Made by a program: the position numbers and the translations under genes. A stretch of 64,000 bases of DNA from Arachis hypogaea (lineage: Eukaryota; Streptophyta; Magnoliopsida; Fabales; Fabaceae), in assembly GCF_003086295.3 (NCBI RefSeq), contig NC_092051.1:69379772-69443771 (forward strand), read 5' to 3'. Below, piece after piece: positions 10,425 through 20,256 of the stretch; positions within the stretch are counted from its first letter, which is position 1, and each line of letters begins with the position of its first letter. The notes below the pieces were generated by a model. The model did not search any database and was not told where the DNA came from. It saw only the letters and a program-made list of their open reading frames with translations.

Positions 10425-13400
10425 ATGGACCTAAGCGGAAATGAACAGTCCAGAAGGACTCTGGGGTCATATTCTAACCCCTCTACTGCTTCATATGGGA
10501 GTAGTATCTGCATACCCTCCATTGGAGTCAGTAGCTTTGAGTTGAATCCTCAGCTCATTATCATGGTGCAGCAAAGTTGCCAGTATTCCGGTCTTCCACA
10601 GGAAGAACCTACAGAGTTTCTGGCACAGTTTCTACAGATTGCTGACACAGTACATGATAAAGAAATAGATCAGGATGTCTACAGACTATTACTGTTTCCA
10701 TTTGCTGTAAAAGATCAAGCTAAGAGGTGGTTGAATAACCAACCTAAGGCCAGCATAAGGACATGGAAACAGCTGACAGAAAAATTCCTGAATCAATACT
10801 TTCCCCCAAAACGGATGACACAGCTAAGGCTGGACATCCAAGGCTTTAAAGAAGGAGATAATGAATCTCTTTATGATGCCTGGGAGAGATACAGAGAGAT
10901 GCTACGAAAATGCCCCTCTGAAATGTTTTCAGAGTGGGTTCAGTTAGACATCTTCTATTATGGGCTTGCAGAAGGAGCTCAGATGTCTCTTGATTACTCA
11001 GCTGGTGGATCTATCCACATGAGAAAGACAATTGAAGAGGCTCAAGAGCTCATTGATACAGTTGCCAGGAATCAGCATCTGTACCTAAGCAATGACTCTT
11101 CCATGAAAGAAGAGGTTAAGACAGCAACTGCTGAACTCAGTCCTGTAAAACAAGCTGCTGAATTCAATCAGCAATTGGACTTTCTAACAAAGCAGTTAGC
11201 CGAATTTAAAGAAAGGTTACAAGAGACAAGGATGGCTAATATACATATGGACGAACAGTTTAAGCAAACAAAGCAGCAGCTGTCAAGGCAAATAGCAGAA
11301 GAATGCCAAGCAGTTCAACTAAGAAGTGGGAAGACATTAAATACCCCACCTCAAGGCAGCAAAAAGCTAAGAAATGAGCAAACCACCCAAAATTCACCTG
11401 AGGACAGTAAGAGCCCAAGGAAAAGTAATTCTGGAACTAAAACGCCAGAAAATTGGTGGAAGGCTGGCGCTGAACGCCCAGACCATGCTCAGGACTGGCG
11501 TTCAACGCCAGAAACAAGGCAGGACTGGCGTTCAACGCCAGAAATGGGCAAGGATCTGGCATTGAACGCCCAAAATGGGCAAGACCTGGCGCTGAACGCC
11601 CAAAATAGGCACAGTTCTGGCGTTCAGACGCCAGGATCAGACAAGGAGCTGGCGTCCAGTTTCACTCCAGCTTCTAACTCTAGCACTCAATCGCCAGTGA
11701 GGGATCAGACACACACAAATGCTGATAACAACCCCTCTAAAAAGGCTTCTTCAACCACTTCTGTAGGCAATAAACCTGCAGTAACTAAGGTTGAAGAATA
11801 TAAAGCCAAGATACCTTATCCTCAAAAACTCCGGAAAGAGGAGCAGGATAAGCAATTTGCTCGCTTTGCAGATTATCTCAGGACTCTTGAAATAAAGATT
11901 CCATTTGCAGAAGCACTTGAGCAAATACCTTTTTATGCCAAGTTCATGAAAGAGATCTTGAGTCATAAGAAGGATTGGAGAGAAACAGAAAGAGTTCTCC
12001 TCACTGAAGAATGCAGTGCAGTCATTCTGAAAAGCTTTCCTGAAAAGCTTAAAGACCCTGGGAGTTTTCTGATACCATGCATATTAGAAGGTAATTGCAC
12101 CAAGACAGCTTTATGCGATCTTGGGGCAAGCATCAACCTAATACCTGCATCCACTATCAGAAAGCTTGGCTTAACTGAAGAAGTTAAACCAACCCGGATA
12201 TGTCTCCAACTTGCTGATGGTTCTACTAAATACCCATCAGGCGTGATTGAAGACATGATTGTCAGAGTTGGGCTATTTGCCTTTCCCACTGACTTTGTTG
12301 TGCTGGAGATGGAGGAGCACAAGAGTGCTACTCTCATTCTAGGAAGACCCTTCCTAACAACTGGACGATCCCTCATTGACGTCCAACAGGGGGAAATAAC
12401 CCTGAAAGTCAATGATGATGAGTTCAAGCTGAACGCTGTCAAAGCCATGCAGCATCCAGACACATCAAAAGACTGCATGAAAGTTGATCTTATTGACTCT
12501 TTGGTAGAAGAGATCAACATGGCTGAGAGTCTTGAATCAGAGTTGGAAAACATCTTTAAAGATGTTCAGCCTGATTTAGAGGATTCAGAGGACATGAAAG
12601 AGCCTCTGAAATTTCTTTTGGAAGAGGAGAAACCTCCTAAACCCGAGCTCAAGCCATTACCACCATCCTTGAAATATGCTTTTCTGGGAGAAGGTGACAC
12701 TTTTCCAGTGATCATAAGCTCTGCTTTAAATTCACAGGAAGAGGAGGCACTTATTCAGGTGCTAAGGACACACAAGACAGCTCTTGGATGGTCCATAGGT
12801 GACCTTAAGGGCATCAGCCCAGCTAGATGCATGCACAAAATCTTATTGGAGGATAATGCCAAACCAGTGGTTCAATCACAGAGGCGGCTAAATCCAGCCA
12901 TGAAAGAAGTAGTGCAGAAAGAGGTCACCAAACTACTAGAGGCTGAGATTATTTATCCTATTTCTGATAGCCCCTGGGTGAGCCCTGTCCAAGTCGTCCC
13001 AAAAAAGGGAGGCATGACAGTGATTCATAATGAAAAAAATGAACTGGTTCCTACAAGAACAGTCACAGGGTGGCGCATGTGTATTGACTATAGAAGGCTC
13101 AATACAGCCACCAGAAAGGATCATTTTCCTTTACCATTCATAGACCAGATGCTAGAAAGACTAGCAGGTCATGATTATTACTGCTTTTTGGATGGCTACT
13201 CAGGCTATAACCAGATTGTAGTAGATCCCCAGGATCAAGAGAAAACAGCATTCACATGTCCATCCGGAGTGTTTGCTTATAGAAGGATGCCATTTGGGCT
13301 ATGTAATGCGCCTGCAACCTTCCAGAGATGCATGCTCTCTATTTTCTCTGATATGGTGGAAAATTTTCTGGAAGTCTTCATGGATGACTTCTCAGTATAT

Positions 13401-13922
13401 GGAGACTCATTCAGCTCCTGTCTTGATCACCTGAAACTTGTTCTGAAAAGATGCCAAGAGGCCAACCTAGTTTTAAACTGGGAAAAGTGTCACTTCATGG
13501 TGACTGAAGGAATTGTCCTTGGGCATAAAATCTCAAACAAGGGAATAGAGGTGGATCAAGCAAAAATAGAGGTAATTGAAAAATTACCACCACCTGCCAA
13601 TGTTAAGGCAATCAGAAGCTTTCTGGGGCATGCAGGATTCTATAGGAGGTTTATAAAGGATTTTTCAAAAATCGCAAAACCTCTAAGCAATCTGCTAGCT
13701 GCTGACACGCCATTTGTGTTTGACACAGAGTGCCTGCAGGCGTTTGAAACGCTAAAAGCTAAGCTGGTCACAGCACCAGTCATTTCTGCACCAGACTGGA
13801 CGTTACCATTTGAGCTAATGTGTGATGCCAGTGATCATGCCATTGGTGCAGTATTGGGACAGAGGCATGACAAGCTTCTGCATGTCATTTATTATGCCAG
13901 TCGCGTTCTAAATGATGCCTAG
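10425..13922 (+). CDS. Element B Gag-protease-reverse transcriptase polyprotein (stops in RNase H)
   Basis: 1165 codons from ATG 10425. Gag core lies at about residues 15-225 (SFELNPQLIIMVQQ, YRLLLFPFAVKDQAKRW, LYDAWERYREMLRKCPSEMF). AVQLRSGKTL follows near 295, then a linker at about 340-420 encoded by the GGCGTT/AACGCC minisatellite (repeated DWRSTPE and LALNAQN). Protease: CDLGASINLIPAS with Asp near residue 565 and LILGRPFLTTGRS. RT: CIDYRRLN, PFIDQMLERLAG, MPFGLCNAPATFQRCM and the catalytic FMDDFSVYG (Met near 986). RNase H begins near 1130 ([14 protein letters not shown]). TAG at 13920 replaces a CAG Gln that F keeps. Everything upstream is intact, so Gag and protease could still be made. 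No cysteine zinc knuckle was seen, which is unusual for retroelement Gag. Confidence 0.92.
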   Translation: MDLSGNEQSRRTLGSYSNPSTASYGSSICIPSIGVSSFELNPQLIIMVQQSCQYSGLPQEEPTEFLAQFLQIADTVHDKEIDQDVYRLLLFPFAVKDQAKRWLNNQPKASIRTWKQLTEKFLNQYFPPKRMTQLRLDIQGFKEGDNESLYDAWERYREMLRKCPSEMFSEWVQLDIFYYGLAEGAQMSLDYSAGGSIHMRKTIEEAQELIDTVARNQHLYLSNDSSMKEEVKTATAELSPVKQAAEFNQQLDFLTKQLAEFKERLQETRMANIHMDEQFKQTKQQLSRQIAEECQAVQLRSGKTLNTPPQGSKKLRNEQTTQNSPEDSKSPRKSNSGTKTPENWWKAGAERPDHAQDWRSTPETRQDWRSTPEMGKDLALNAQNGQDLALNAQNRHSSGVQTPGSDKELASSFTPASNSSTQSPVRDQTHTNADNNPSKKASSTTSVGNKPAVTKVEEYKAKIPYPQKLRKEEQDKQFARFADYLRTLEIKIPFAEALEQIPFYAKFMKEILSHKKDWRETERVLLTEECSAVILKSFPEKLKDPGSFLIPCILEGNCTKTALCDLGASINLIPASTIRKLGLTEEVKPTRICLQLADGSTKYPSGVIEDMIVRVGLFAFPTDFVVLEMEEHKSATLILGRPFLTTGRSLIDVQQGEITLKVNDDEFKLNAVKAMQHPDTSKDCMKVDLIDSLVEEINMAESLESELENIFKDVQPDLEDSEDMKEPLKFLLEEEKPPKPELKPLPPSLKYAFLGEGDTFPVIISSALNSQEEEALIQVLRTHKTALGWSIGDLKGISPARCMHKILLEDNAKPVVQSQRRLNPAMKEVVQKEVTKLLEAEIIYPISDSPWVSPVQVVPKKGGMTVIHNEKNELVPTRTVTGWRMCIDYRRLNTATRKDHFPLPFIDQMLERLAGHDYYCFLDGYSGYNQIVVDPQDQEKTAFTCPSGVFAYRRMPFGLCNAPATFQRCMLSIFSDMVENFLEVFMDDFSVYGDSFSSCLDHLKLVLKRCQEANLVLNWEKCHFMVTEGIVLGHKISNKGIEVDQAKIEVIEKLPPPANVKAIRSFLGHAGFYRRFIKDFSKIAKPLSNLLAADTPFVFDTECLQAFETLKAKLVTAPVISAPDWTLPFELMCDASDHAIGAVLGQRHDKLLHVIYYASRVLNDA
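11440..11650 (+). repeat. GGCGTT-N-AACGCC near-palindrome array inside the coding region of B
   Basis: Units of about 39 bp, such as GGCAGGACTGGCGTTCAACG followed by CCAGAAA, are translated in frame. They contain the same near-palindrome found in the LTR and the 3' non-coding region. The array is multiple-of-three compatible with the polyprotein. Confidence 0.85.
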
Positions 13923-15532
13923 AAAAATTACACAACCACAGAAAAAGAATTACTTGCAGTAGTTTACGCCATTGACAAGTTCAGATCATACTTAGTAGGA
14001 TCAAAAGTGATTGTGTATACTGACCATGCTGCTCTTAAATATCTACTCACAAAGCAGGATTCAAAACCTAGGCTCATCAGATGGGTATTGCTTCTGCAAG
14101 AGTTTGATATAGAAATAAGAGATAGAAAAGGGACAGAGAACCAAGTGGCTGATCATCTGTCCCGGATAGAGCCAGTGGAAGGGACGTCCCTCCCTTTTCT
14201 TGAGATCTCTGAGACGTTTCCTGATGAGCATTTATTTGCCATTCAGGAAGTACCATGGTTTACCGATATTGCAAACTATAAAGCTGCAAGGTTCATACCC
14301 AAGGAGTACAACAGGATACAAAAGAAGAAATTAATTACTGATGCAAAGTATTACTTGTGGGATGAACCCTATCTCTTTAAGAGATGTGCAGACGGAATAA
14401 TCCGTAGGTGTGTGCCTAGAGAAGAGGCACAGAGGATCCTATGGCATTGCCATGGATCTCAATATGGAGGCCATTTCGGAGGTGAGCGAACAGCCACCAA
14501 GGTCCTCCAATGTGGCTTCTATTGGCCCACACTCTATAAAGATTCCCGAGAGTTTGTACGTAACTGTGACAGTTGCCAAAGAGCTGGCAATCTGCCTCAT
14601 GGTTACGCCATGCCTCAACAAGAAATCTTGGAAATTGAGTTGTTTGACGTATGGGGAATTGACTTCATGGGACTTTCCCACCATCATACTCAAACACTTA
14701 TATTCTGGTGGCAGTTGACTATGTATCAAAATGGGTTGAGGCTATTGCCACACCCACCAATGATACTAAAACAGTGCTGAAGTTCCTCCAGAAACATATC
14801 TTTAGCAGGTTTGGTGTCCCTAGAGTACTAATCAGTGATGGGGGCACTCACTTCTGCAATAAACAGCTTTACTTTGCCATGGTTCGATATGGAATTCGCC
14901 ACAAGGTGGCCACTCCATATCATCCACAAACCAATGGGCAAGCTGAAGTCTCTAATAGAGAATTAAAGAGAATCCTGGAACGGACAGTAAATACCCGTAG
15001 AAAGGATTGGGCACGGAGCTTGGATGATGCTCTGTGGGCTTACAGGACAGCATTCAAGACCCCTATAGGGACCTCTCCATACCAACTCGTGTATGGTAAG
15101 GCATGTCACCTGCCCGTGGAACTGGAACATAAGGCCTACTGGGCAACCAGATTCCTAAACTTTGATGCCAAACTAGCAGGAGAAAAATGATTGCTCCAGC
15201 TAAATGAGCTAGAGGAATTCAGATTCAGAGCTTTCGAAAATGCCAAGCTTTATAAAGAAAAATAAAAAAAGTGGCATGACAGAAAGCTGTCATCTAGAAT
15301 CTTTGAACCAGGATAGAAGGTTCTGTTGTTTAACTCTAGACTCAGGCTATTCCCCGGGAAACTGAAATCCCGGTGGAGGGGACCATACGTGATTACAAGT
15401 GTATCACCATATGGTTATGTGGAGCTTCAAGATATTGATTCTGATAAGAAGTTCATTGTCAATGGACAGAGAATCAAGCATTATCTTGAAGGCAACATTG
15501 AGCAAGAATGCTCAAGGCTGAAGCTAGATTAA
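13923..15532 (+). pseudogene. Element B RNase H C-terminus and integrase, broken
   Basis: The frame after the TAG continues [19 protein letters not shown], then DHAALKYLL and ADHLSRIEP (end of RNase H). Integrase follows: zinc-binding region ([10 protein letters not shown] ... NCDSCQRAG), catalytic Asp in WGIDFMG (14661), Asp in LISDGGTHF (14837) and Glu in [11 protein letters not shown] (14945). Compared with F, one base is missing near 14670, shifting the frame before the second catalytic residue. Further lesions: TGA at 15188 (AGA in F), a stop near 15262 and TAG near 15315. The tail [21 protein letters not shown] ... GYVELQDI ends at 15532. Integrase of this copy is non-functional. Confidence 0.88.
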
Positions 15533-15573
15533 AAGCTCAGCAAGGTCCAGCTAAAGACAATAAAGAAGCGCTT

Positions 15574-15591
15574 GCTGGGAGGCAACCCAGC
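15574..15591 (+). other. Post-stop hairpin, loop AGGCAA (element B)
   Basis: GCTGGG-AGGCAA-CCCAGC, 6-bp stem, preceded by AAGAAGCGCTT, 42 bases after the pol stop. The second pair is C:G here but T:A in A and F. Confidence 0.65.
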
Positions 15592-15773
15592 CATGGGGCA
15601 ACAATCCTCTAAGCATTTTGCCCTACTTTTATTTTTATTTTTATTTTTATTTTTATTTGTTTATATAAAGTTCACTGACACTAAGGTGAGGAATCATTTA
15701 CAGAAGACCTCGGCACACAAAAACAGAGAAAAAGAGCTCACTGGCAAGAAAACGCCAGTAATGGTAGCAATCT

Positions 15774-15915
15774 GGGCGTTCAACGCTAGAAATGGGCACC
15801 CACTGGGCGTTGAACGCCAGTAATGGCAGCAGCTGGGCGTTGAACGCCCAGGAGAGCAGCAATTGGGCGCTGAACGCCCAAAACAGGCAGTGTTTGGGCG
15901 TTCAAACGCCAGGAT
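15774..15915 (+). repeat. GGCGTT-N-AACGCC array between pol and third ORF (element B)
   Basis: Five or more imperfect palindromes (TGGGCGTTGAACGCCAG and variants) at spacings of about 35 bp. Non-coding here, unlike the array at 11440. Confidence 0.85.
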
Positions 15916-16430
15916 GGCAGGGAGGAGACAAAACTCATTTTTGTTCAAAATTTTTCATTCTAAATCTTGATTTTCATACTTCAATTCATGATTTCTTACA
16001 TAAACATGTTAAGAACCTTGATTTCTAAATTCCATAATTTCTAAAAACCCTACCACTAAAAATATCAAATGTATTTTAATCCATAAGCACCAGGCATCTT
16101 TGCAAATTCAATCCAACTCTTTTCAAAAATTTTTTTTTACAAATATATCTTTTTCAACTCATCAATATCTTTTTCAAAACCTCCATTTTATCTTTTTCAA
16201 AAATTAAATCTATCTTTCTCAAAAATCTTTCATATCCTCTCAATTTTAAACTATATCTTCTCTTATCATATCTTCTATCTTATCTTTTCCAAATGAATCT
16301 TTTTATAATATCTTTATCTCTTTTTTTCGAAAACCCACCCTCCCCCCCTTATAAATTTGAGTTCGGCCTCCCTCCTCTCCCATCAACAATTGCCCCTAGC
16401 TCTCCTTCTATCCCTCTCCTTTCTCTTCTT
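15916..16430 (+). other. Element B spacer before the third ORF
   Basis: AT- and pyrimidine-rich sequence with repeated ATCTTTTTCAAAA-like words. No credible gene. Confidence 0.5.
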
Positions 16431-16465
16431 TTGCTTGAGGACAAGCAAACCTCTAAGTTTGGTGT
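16431..16465 (+). other. Internal hairpin plus AAGTTTGGTGT upstream of third ORF (element B)
   Basis: TTGCTTG-AGGA-CAAGCAA (16431-16448) followed by AAGTTTGGTGT (16455-16465), 25 bp before the ATG of the third ORF. It is a near copy of the module abutting the 3' LTR (18674-18710). Confidence 0.65.
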
Positions 16466-16489
16466 GTTTATCCGCAATCACTAAGATCA

Positions 16490-17613
16490 TGGCCCCCAAA
16501 GGAAAATAACCCACTCCAAGAGGTAAGAAAGAGAGCGTTCCAAAACCACTTTGGAATCAAGGGAAGTTCTTATCTAAAGAACATTCGGACCATTATAACA
16601 AAATAATGGGTCTGAGATCAGTGATCCCGGAAGTTAGATTCGATCTGAAAGAAGATGAATACCCGGAGATCCAGGAGCAAATTCGAATCAGGAGCTGGGA
16701 AGTCCTAGCTAATCCTGAAACGAAAGTGGGAAGGAACATGGTCCAGGAGTTCTATGCTAATATGTGGCAGACTGACAAGCAGAAACTATCTGGGACTGCT
16801 CTCTATGACTATCGGACCGTGGTCAGAGGAAAGATTGTTCATACCCACCCTGACAGGATCAGGGAGATCTTAAAGCTACCTCAGCTGAAGGATGATCCAG
16901 ACTCCTTCAACAGGAGGATGATGAGAGCAGACAAGGGTCTGGATAAGATTCTAGAGGACATATGTATCCCTGGAGCCAGGTGGACCACCAACACAAAGGG
17001 TGTCCTAAATCAACTCAAGAGAGAGGATCTCAAACCAGTCGCCAGAGGATGGCTAGACTTCATTGGGCATTCTCTGTTGCCTACTAGCAACCGTTCTGAA
17101 GTCACAGTTAAAAGAGCAGTGTTGATCCATTGCATCATGATGGGAAAGAAAGTGGAGGTTCATCAGCTGATTTCAGCTGAACTCTACAAAATTGCTAACA
17201 AAAATTCTAAAGAGGCCAGGTTGGCTTATCCAAGCGTGATTTCTCTACCCTGCAAGGACGCTGGAGTAAGGATGGGAATAACCGAGTATATCTCAGGTGA
17301 GAAGCCAATCACCAAAGCATCAATGGAAAAACAACAAGCACAGGATGATCCCATCAAGAAGAGAGCACAGGAATTCCTCCCAGAGATCCCTCAATCTGAA
17401 TACTGGGAGTATCTTGAGACGTCTGTCACCAAGATACAGGAAGCTATGGAGCAAATAATAAAAGAACAGAAGGAACACAGTCAAATGCTGACCTATATGT
17501 TTAAAGAACAAGAGGAGCAAGGGCGTGACTTAAGGGAATTGAAGCGCCAAAAGTCTTCTCTTGCAGGACCAAGCACCCCAAGGATCAGAGGAACCCCCGT
17601 TCCCCCAGAATAA
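16490..17613 (+). pseudogene. Element B third ORF ('putative plant transposon protein'-like domain), one stop
   Basis: The frame opens at ATG 16490 (MAPKGK), meets a TAA at 16508, and is then open to TAA 17611-17613. It sits where retroviruses and some Athila elements have an env-like gene. Visible motifs are IPEVRFDLKEDEYPEIQ, VQEFYANMW, DKGLDKILEDICIPGARW, REDLKPVARGWLDFIGHSLL, PTSNRSEVTVKRAVLIHCIM and ELYKIANKNSKEARLAYPSV. A helical Gln/Glu-rich coiled-coil-like C-terminus contains EQEEQGRDLRELKRQKS. I see no signal peptide or membrane segment, so calling it an envelope protein is not justified. The domain matches my memory of proteins labelled 'putative plant transposon protein'. The E copy is clearly homologous. 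Confidence 0.75.
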
Positions 17614-18710
17614 AGGTTGTTAATTTCCAATTTCTGCCTTAACTCTATGACAGTGTCCTTATAGAAGTTTACCTTAGGAGTCATATAGTAGTCATTAGTA
17701 TCTATTTTGATTTTATCTCCAATTAAGCTATAGTTTATTTTTCTCATCATCAGCAAACATGAATAAAGTAGTAGATCTTTTGAATAAGAGGCAATAAAAT
17801 TTCGAGCTTTAATAAGAGAAATTCTAATTAGTTAAATGTGGTGGCAATGCTTTCTGTCTTCTGAATGAATGCTTGAACAGTGCATATGTCTTTTGAATTT
17901 GTTGTTTAAGACTGTTAAATATGTTGGCTCTTGAAAGAATGATGAACATGAGACATGTTATTGATAATCTGAAAAATCATAAAAATGATTCTTGAAGCAA
18001 GAAAAAGCAGCAAAGAACAAAGCTTGCATTAAAAAAAAAAACATATAGAAAGAAAAAGAAAAAGCAAGCAGAAAAAGCCAATAACCCTTAAAACCAAAAG
18101 GCAAGGGCAAATAAAAAGGATCCCAAGGCTTTGAGCATTAGTGGATAGGAGGGCCTAAAGGAATAAAATCCTGGTCTAAGCGGCTAAACCAAGCTGTCCC
18201 TAACCATGTGCTTGTGGTGTGAAGGTGTCAAGTGAAAACTTGAGACTGAGCGGTTAAAGTCAAGGTCCAAGGCAAAAAGGAGAGTGTGCTTAAGAACTCT
18301 GGACACCTCTAATTGGGGACTTTAGCAAAGCTGAGTCACAATCTAAAAGGTTCACCCAATTATGTGTCTGTGGCATTTATGTATCCGGTGGTAATACTGG
18401 AAAACAAAGTGCTTAGGGCCACGGCCAAGACTCATAAAATAGCTGTGTTCAAGAATCATCACACTGAAATAGGAGAATCAATAACACTATCTGAATTCTA
18501 AGTTCCTATAGATGCCAATCACTCTGAGCTTCAATGGATAAAGTGAGATGCCAAAACTGTTCAGAAGCAAAAAGCTACTAGTCCCGCTCATCTAATTAGA
18601 ATCTGAGCTTCACTCAAAAACTCTGAGATATTATTGCTTCTCAACCTATTAGTCTTCTATTTTATTTGTCTAGTTGCTTGAGGACAAGCAACAGTTTAAG
18701 TTTGGTGTTG
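17614..18710 (+). other. Element B 3' non-coding region
   Basis: About 1.1 kb with no gene. It holds blocks shared with F, E and in part C: CTAAGCGGCTAAACCAAGCT, GTGCTTGTGG, TTTATGTATCCGGTGGTAAT and AACAAAGTGCTTAGGGCCAC. Their conservation without coding potential suggests an RNA role. Confidence 0.6.
18674..18710 (+). other. Pre-LTR module of element B: hairpin plus AAGTTTGGTGTTG
   Basis: TTGCTTG-AGGA-CAAGCAA (18674-18691), then AAGTTTGGTGTTG (18698-18710) abutting the 3' LTR at 18711. This is the expected plus-strand priming region. Confidence 0.7.
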
Positions 18711-20251
18711 TGATGAGCGGATATTTTATACGCTTTTTGGGGTTAATTTCATGTAGTTTTGAGTATGTTCTAGTTGGTTTTTAGTCTATTTTCATTAGTT
18801 TTTAGGAAAAATTCATATTTCTGGACTTTACTATGAGTTGTGTGTTTTTCTGTAATTTCAGGTATTTTTCTGGCTGAAATTGAAGGAGCTGAGCAAAAAT
18901 TTGATTCAGGCTGAAAAAGGACTGCTGATGCTGTTGGATTCTGACCTCTCTGCACTCAAAGTATATTTTCTGGAGCTACAGAACTCGAAATGGCATGCTT
19001 CCAATTGAGTTGGAAAGTAGACATCCAGGGCTTTCCAGAAATATATAATAGTTCATACTTTGCACAAGGATAGACGACGTAAACTGGCGTTCAACGCCAG
19101 TTCTCTACCCAATTCTGGCGTCCAGCGCCAGAAAAGAATCAAAAGCTGGAGTTGAACGCCCAAACTGGCACAAAAACTGGCGTTCAACTCCACAAATGGC
19201 CTCTGCACGTGAATTGCTTAAATCTCAACCACAGCACACACCAAGTGGGCCCCAGAAGTGGATCTCTGCATCATCCATCATAGTTTACTCATTTTTTGTA
19301 AACCTAGGCTACTAGTTTAGTATTCAAACAACTTTTAGAGACTAGTTTTGCATCTCATGACATTTTTAGATCTGAACTTTGTACTCTTTGACGGCATGAG
19401 TCTCTAAACTCCATTGTTGGGGGTGAGGAGCTCTGCTGTGTCTCGATGAATTAATGCAAGTATTTCTGTTTTCCATTCAAACACGCTTGTTCCTATCTAA
19501 GATGTTCATTCGCGCTTAACTGTGATGAAGGTGATGATCCGTGACATTCATCACCTTCCTCAAACCATGAACGTGTGCCTGACAACCACCTCCATTCTAT
19601 ATCTGATTGAATGAGTATCTCTTAGATTCCTTAATCAGAATCTCCGTGGTATAAGCTAGAACTGATGGCGGCATTCATGAGAATTCGGAAAGTCTAAACC
19701 TTGTCTGTGGTATTCTGAGTAAGATTCAATGATTGAATGACTGTGACGAGCTTCAAACTCGTGAGTGCTGGGCGTTAGTGACAGATGCAAAAGGATGAAG
19801 AATCCTATTCCAGTATGATCGAGAACCGACAGATGATTAGCCGTGCTGTGACAGAGCATGTGAGCATATTCTTCACTGAGAGGATGGGATGTAGCCATTG
19901 ACGACGGTGATCCCCTACATACAGCTTTCCATAGGAGGATGTGCGTGTGTGAATCAGAAGACAGAGAAAAGCAGAGATTCAGAAGACAAAGCATCTCCAA
20001 AACTCCAACATATTCTCCATTACTGCATAACAAGTAACCTTTAATTTATGCTCTCTTGGTTATTCGCAATTCAACTGATAAACATAATTGACTTCCTGAC
20101 TAAGATTTACAAGATAACCATAGATTGCTTCAAACCAACAATCTCCGTGGGATTCGACCCTTACTCACGTGAGGTATTACTTGGACGACCCAGTGCACTT
20201 GCTGGTTAGTGGTACGAGTTGTGAAAAGTGTGATTCACAATTTGTGCACCA
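18711..20251 (+). repeat. Element B 3' LTR
   Basis: 1541 bp, the same length as the 5' LTR, with about 28 substitutions counted by eye. U5 hairpin CCTTAC-TCAC-GTGAGG at 20159-20174. Confidence 0.93.
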
Positions 20252-20256
20252 CAGCC
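20252..20256 (+). repeat. Target-site duplication of element B (right, CAGCC)
   Basis: Perfect match to 8148-8152. Confidence 0.95.

Larger units (their letters stand above)
8153..20251 (+). mobile_element. Element B: near-complete Athila-type LTR retrotransposon (FIDEL-like)
   Basis: 12,099 bp with two 1541-bp LTRs, a perfect tRNA-Asp-type primer site, Gag-Pro-Pol, a third ORF, a pre-LTR hairpin and a perfect 5-bp duplication. By eye the LTRs differ at about 28 positions (roughly 1.8%), so insertion is recent on a plant time scale (under about 1-1.5 million years at usual rates; a rough estimate). Pol has one stop and one frameshift before the integrase and several stops after it. Size, LTR length and third ORF fit what I recall of FIDEL from Arachis; identity was not tested. 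Confidence 0.93.

Noticed and set aside
16490..17613. Calling the third ORF a retroviral envelope gene.
   Set aside because: Position alone supports it; no signal peptide, membrane segment or glycoprotein-like cysteine pattern is visible.
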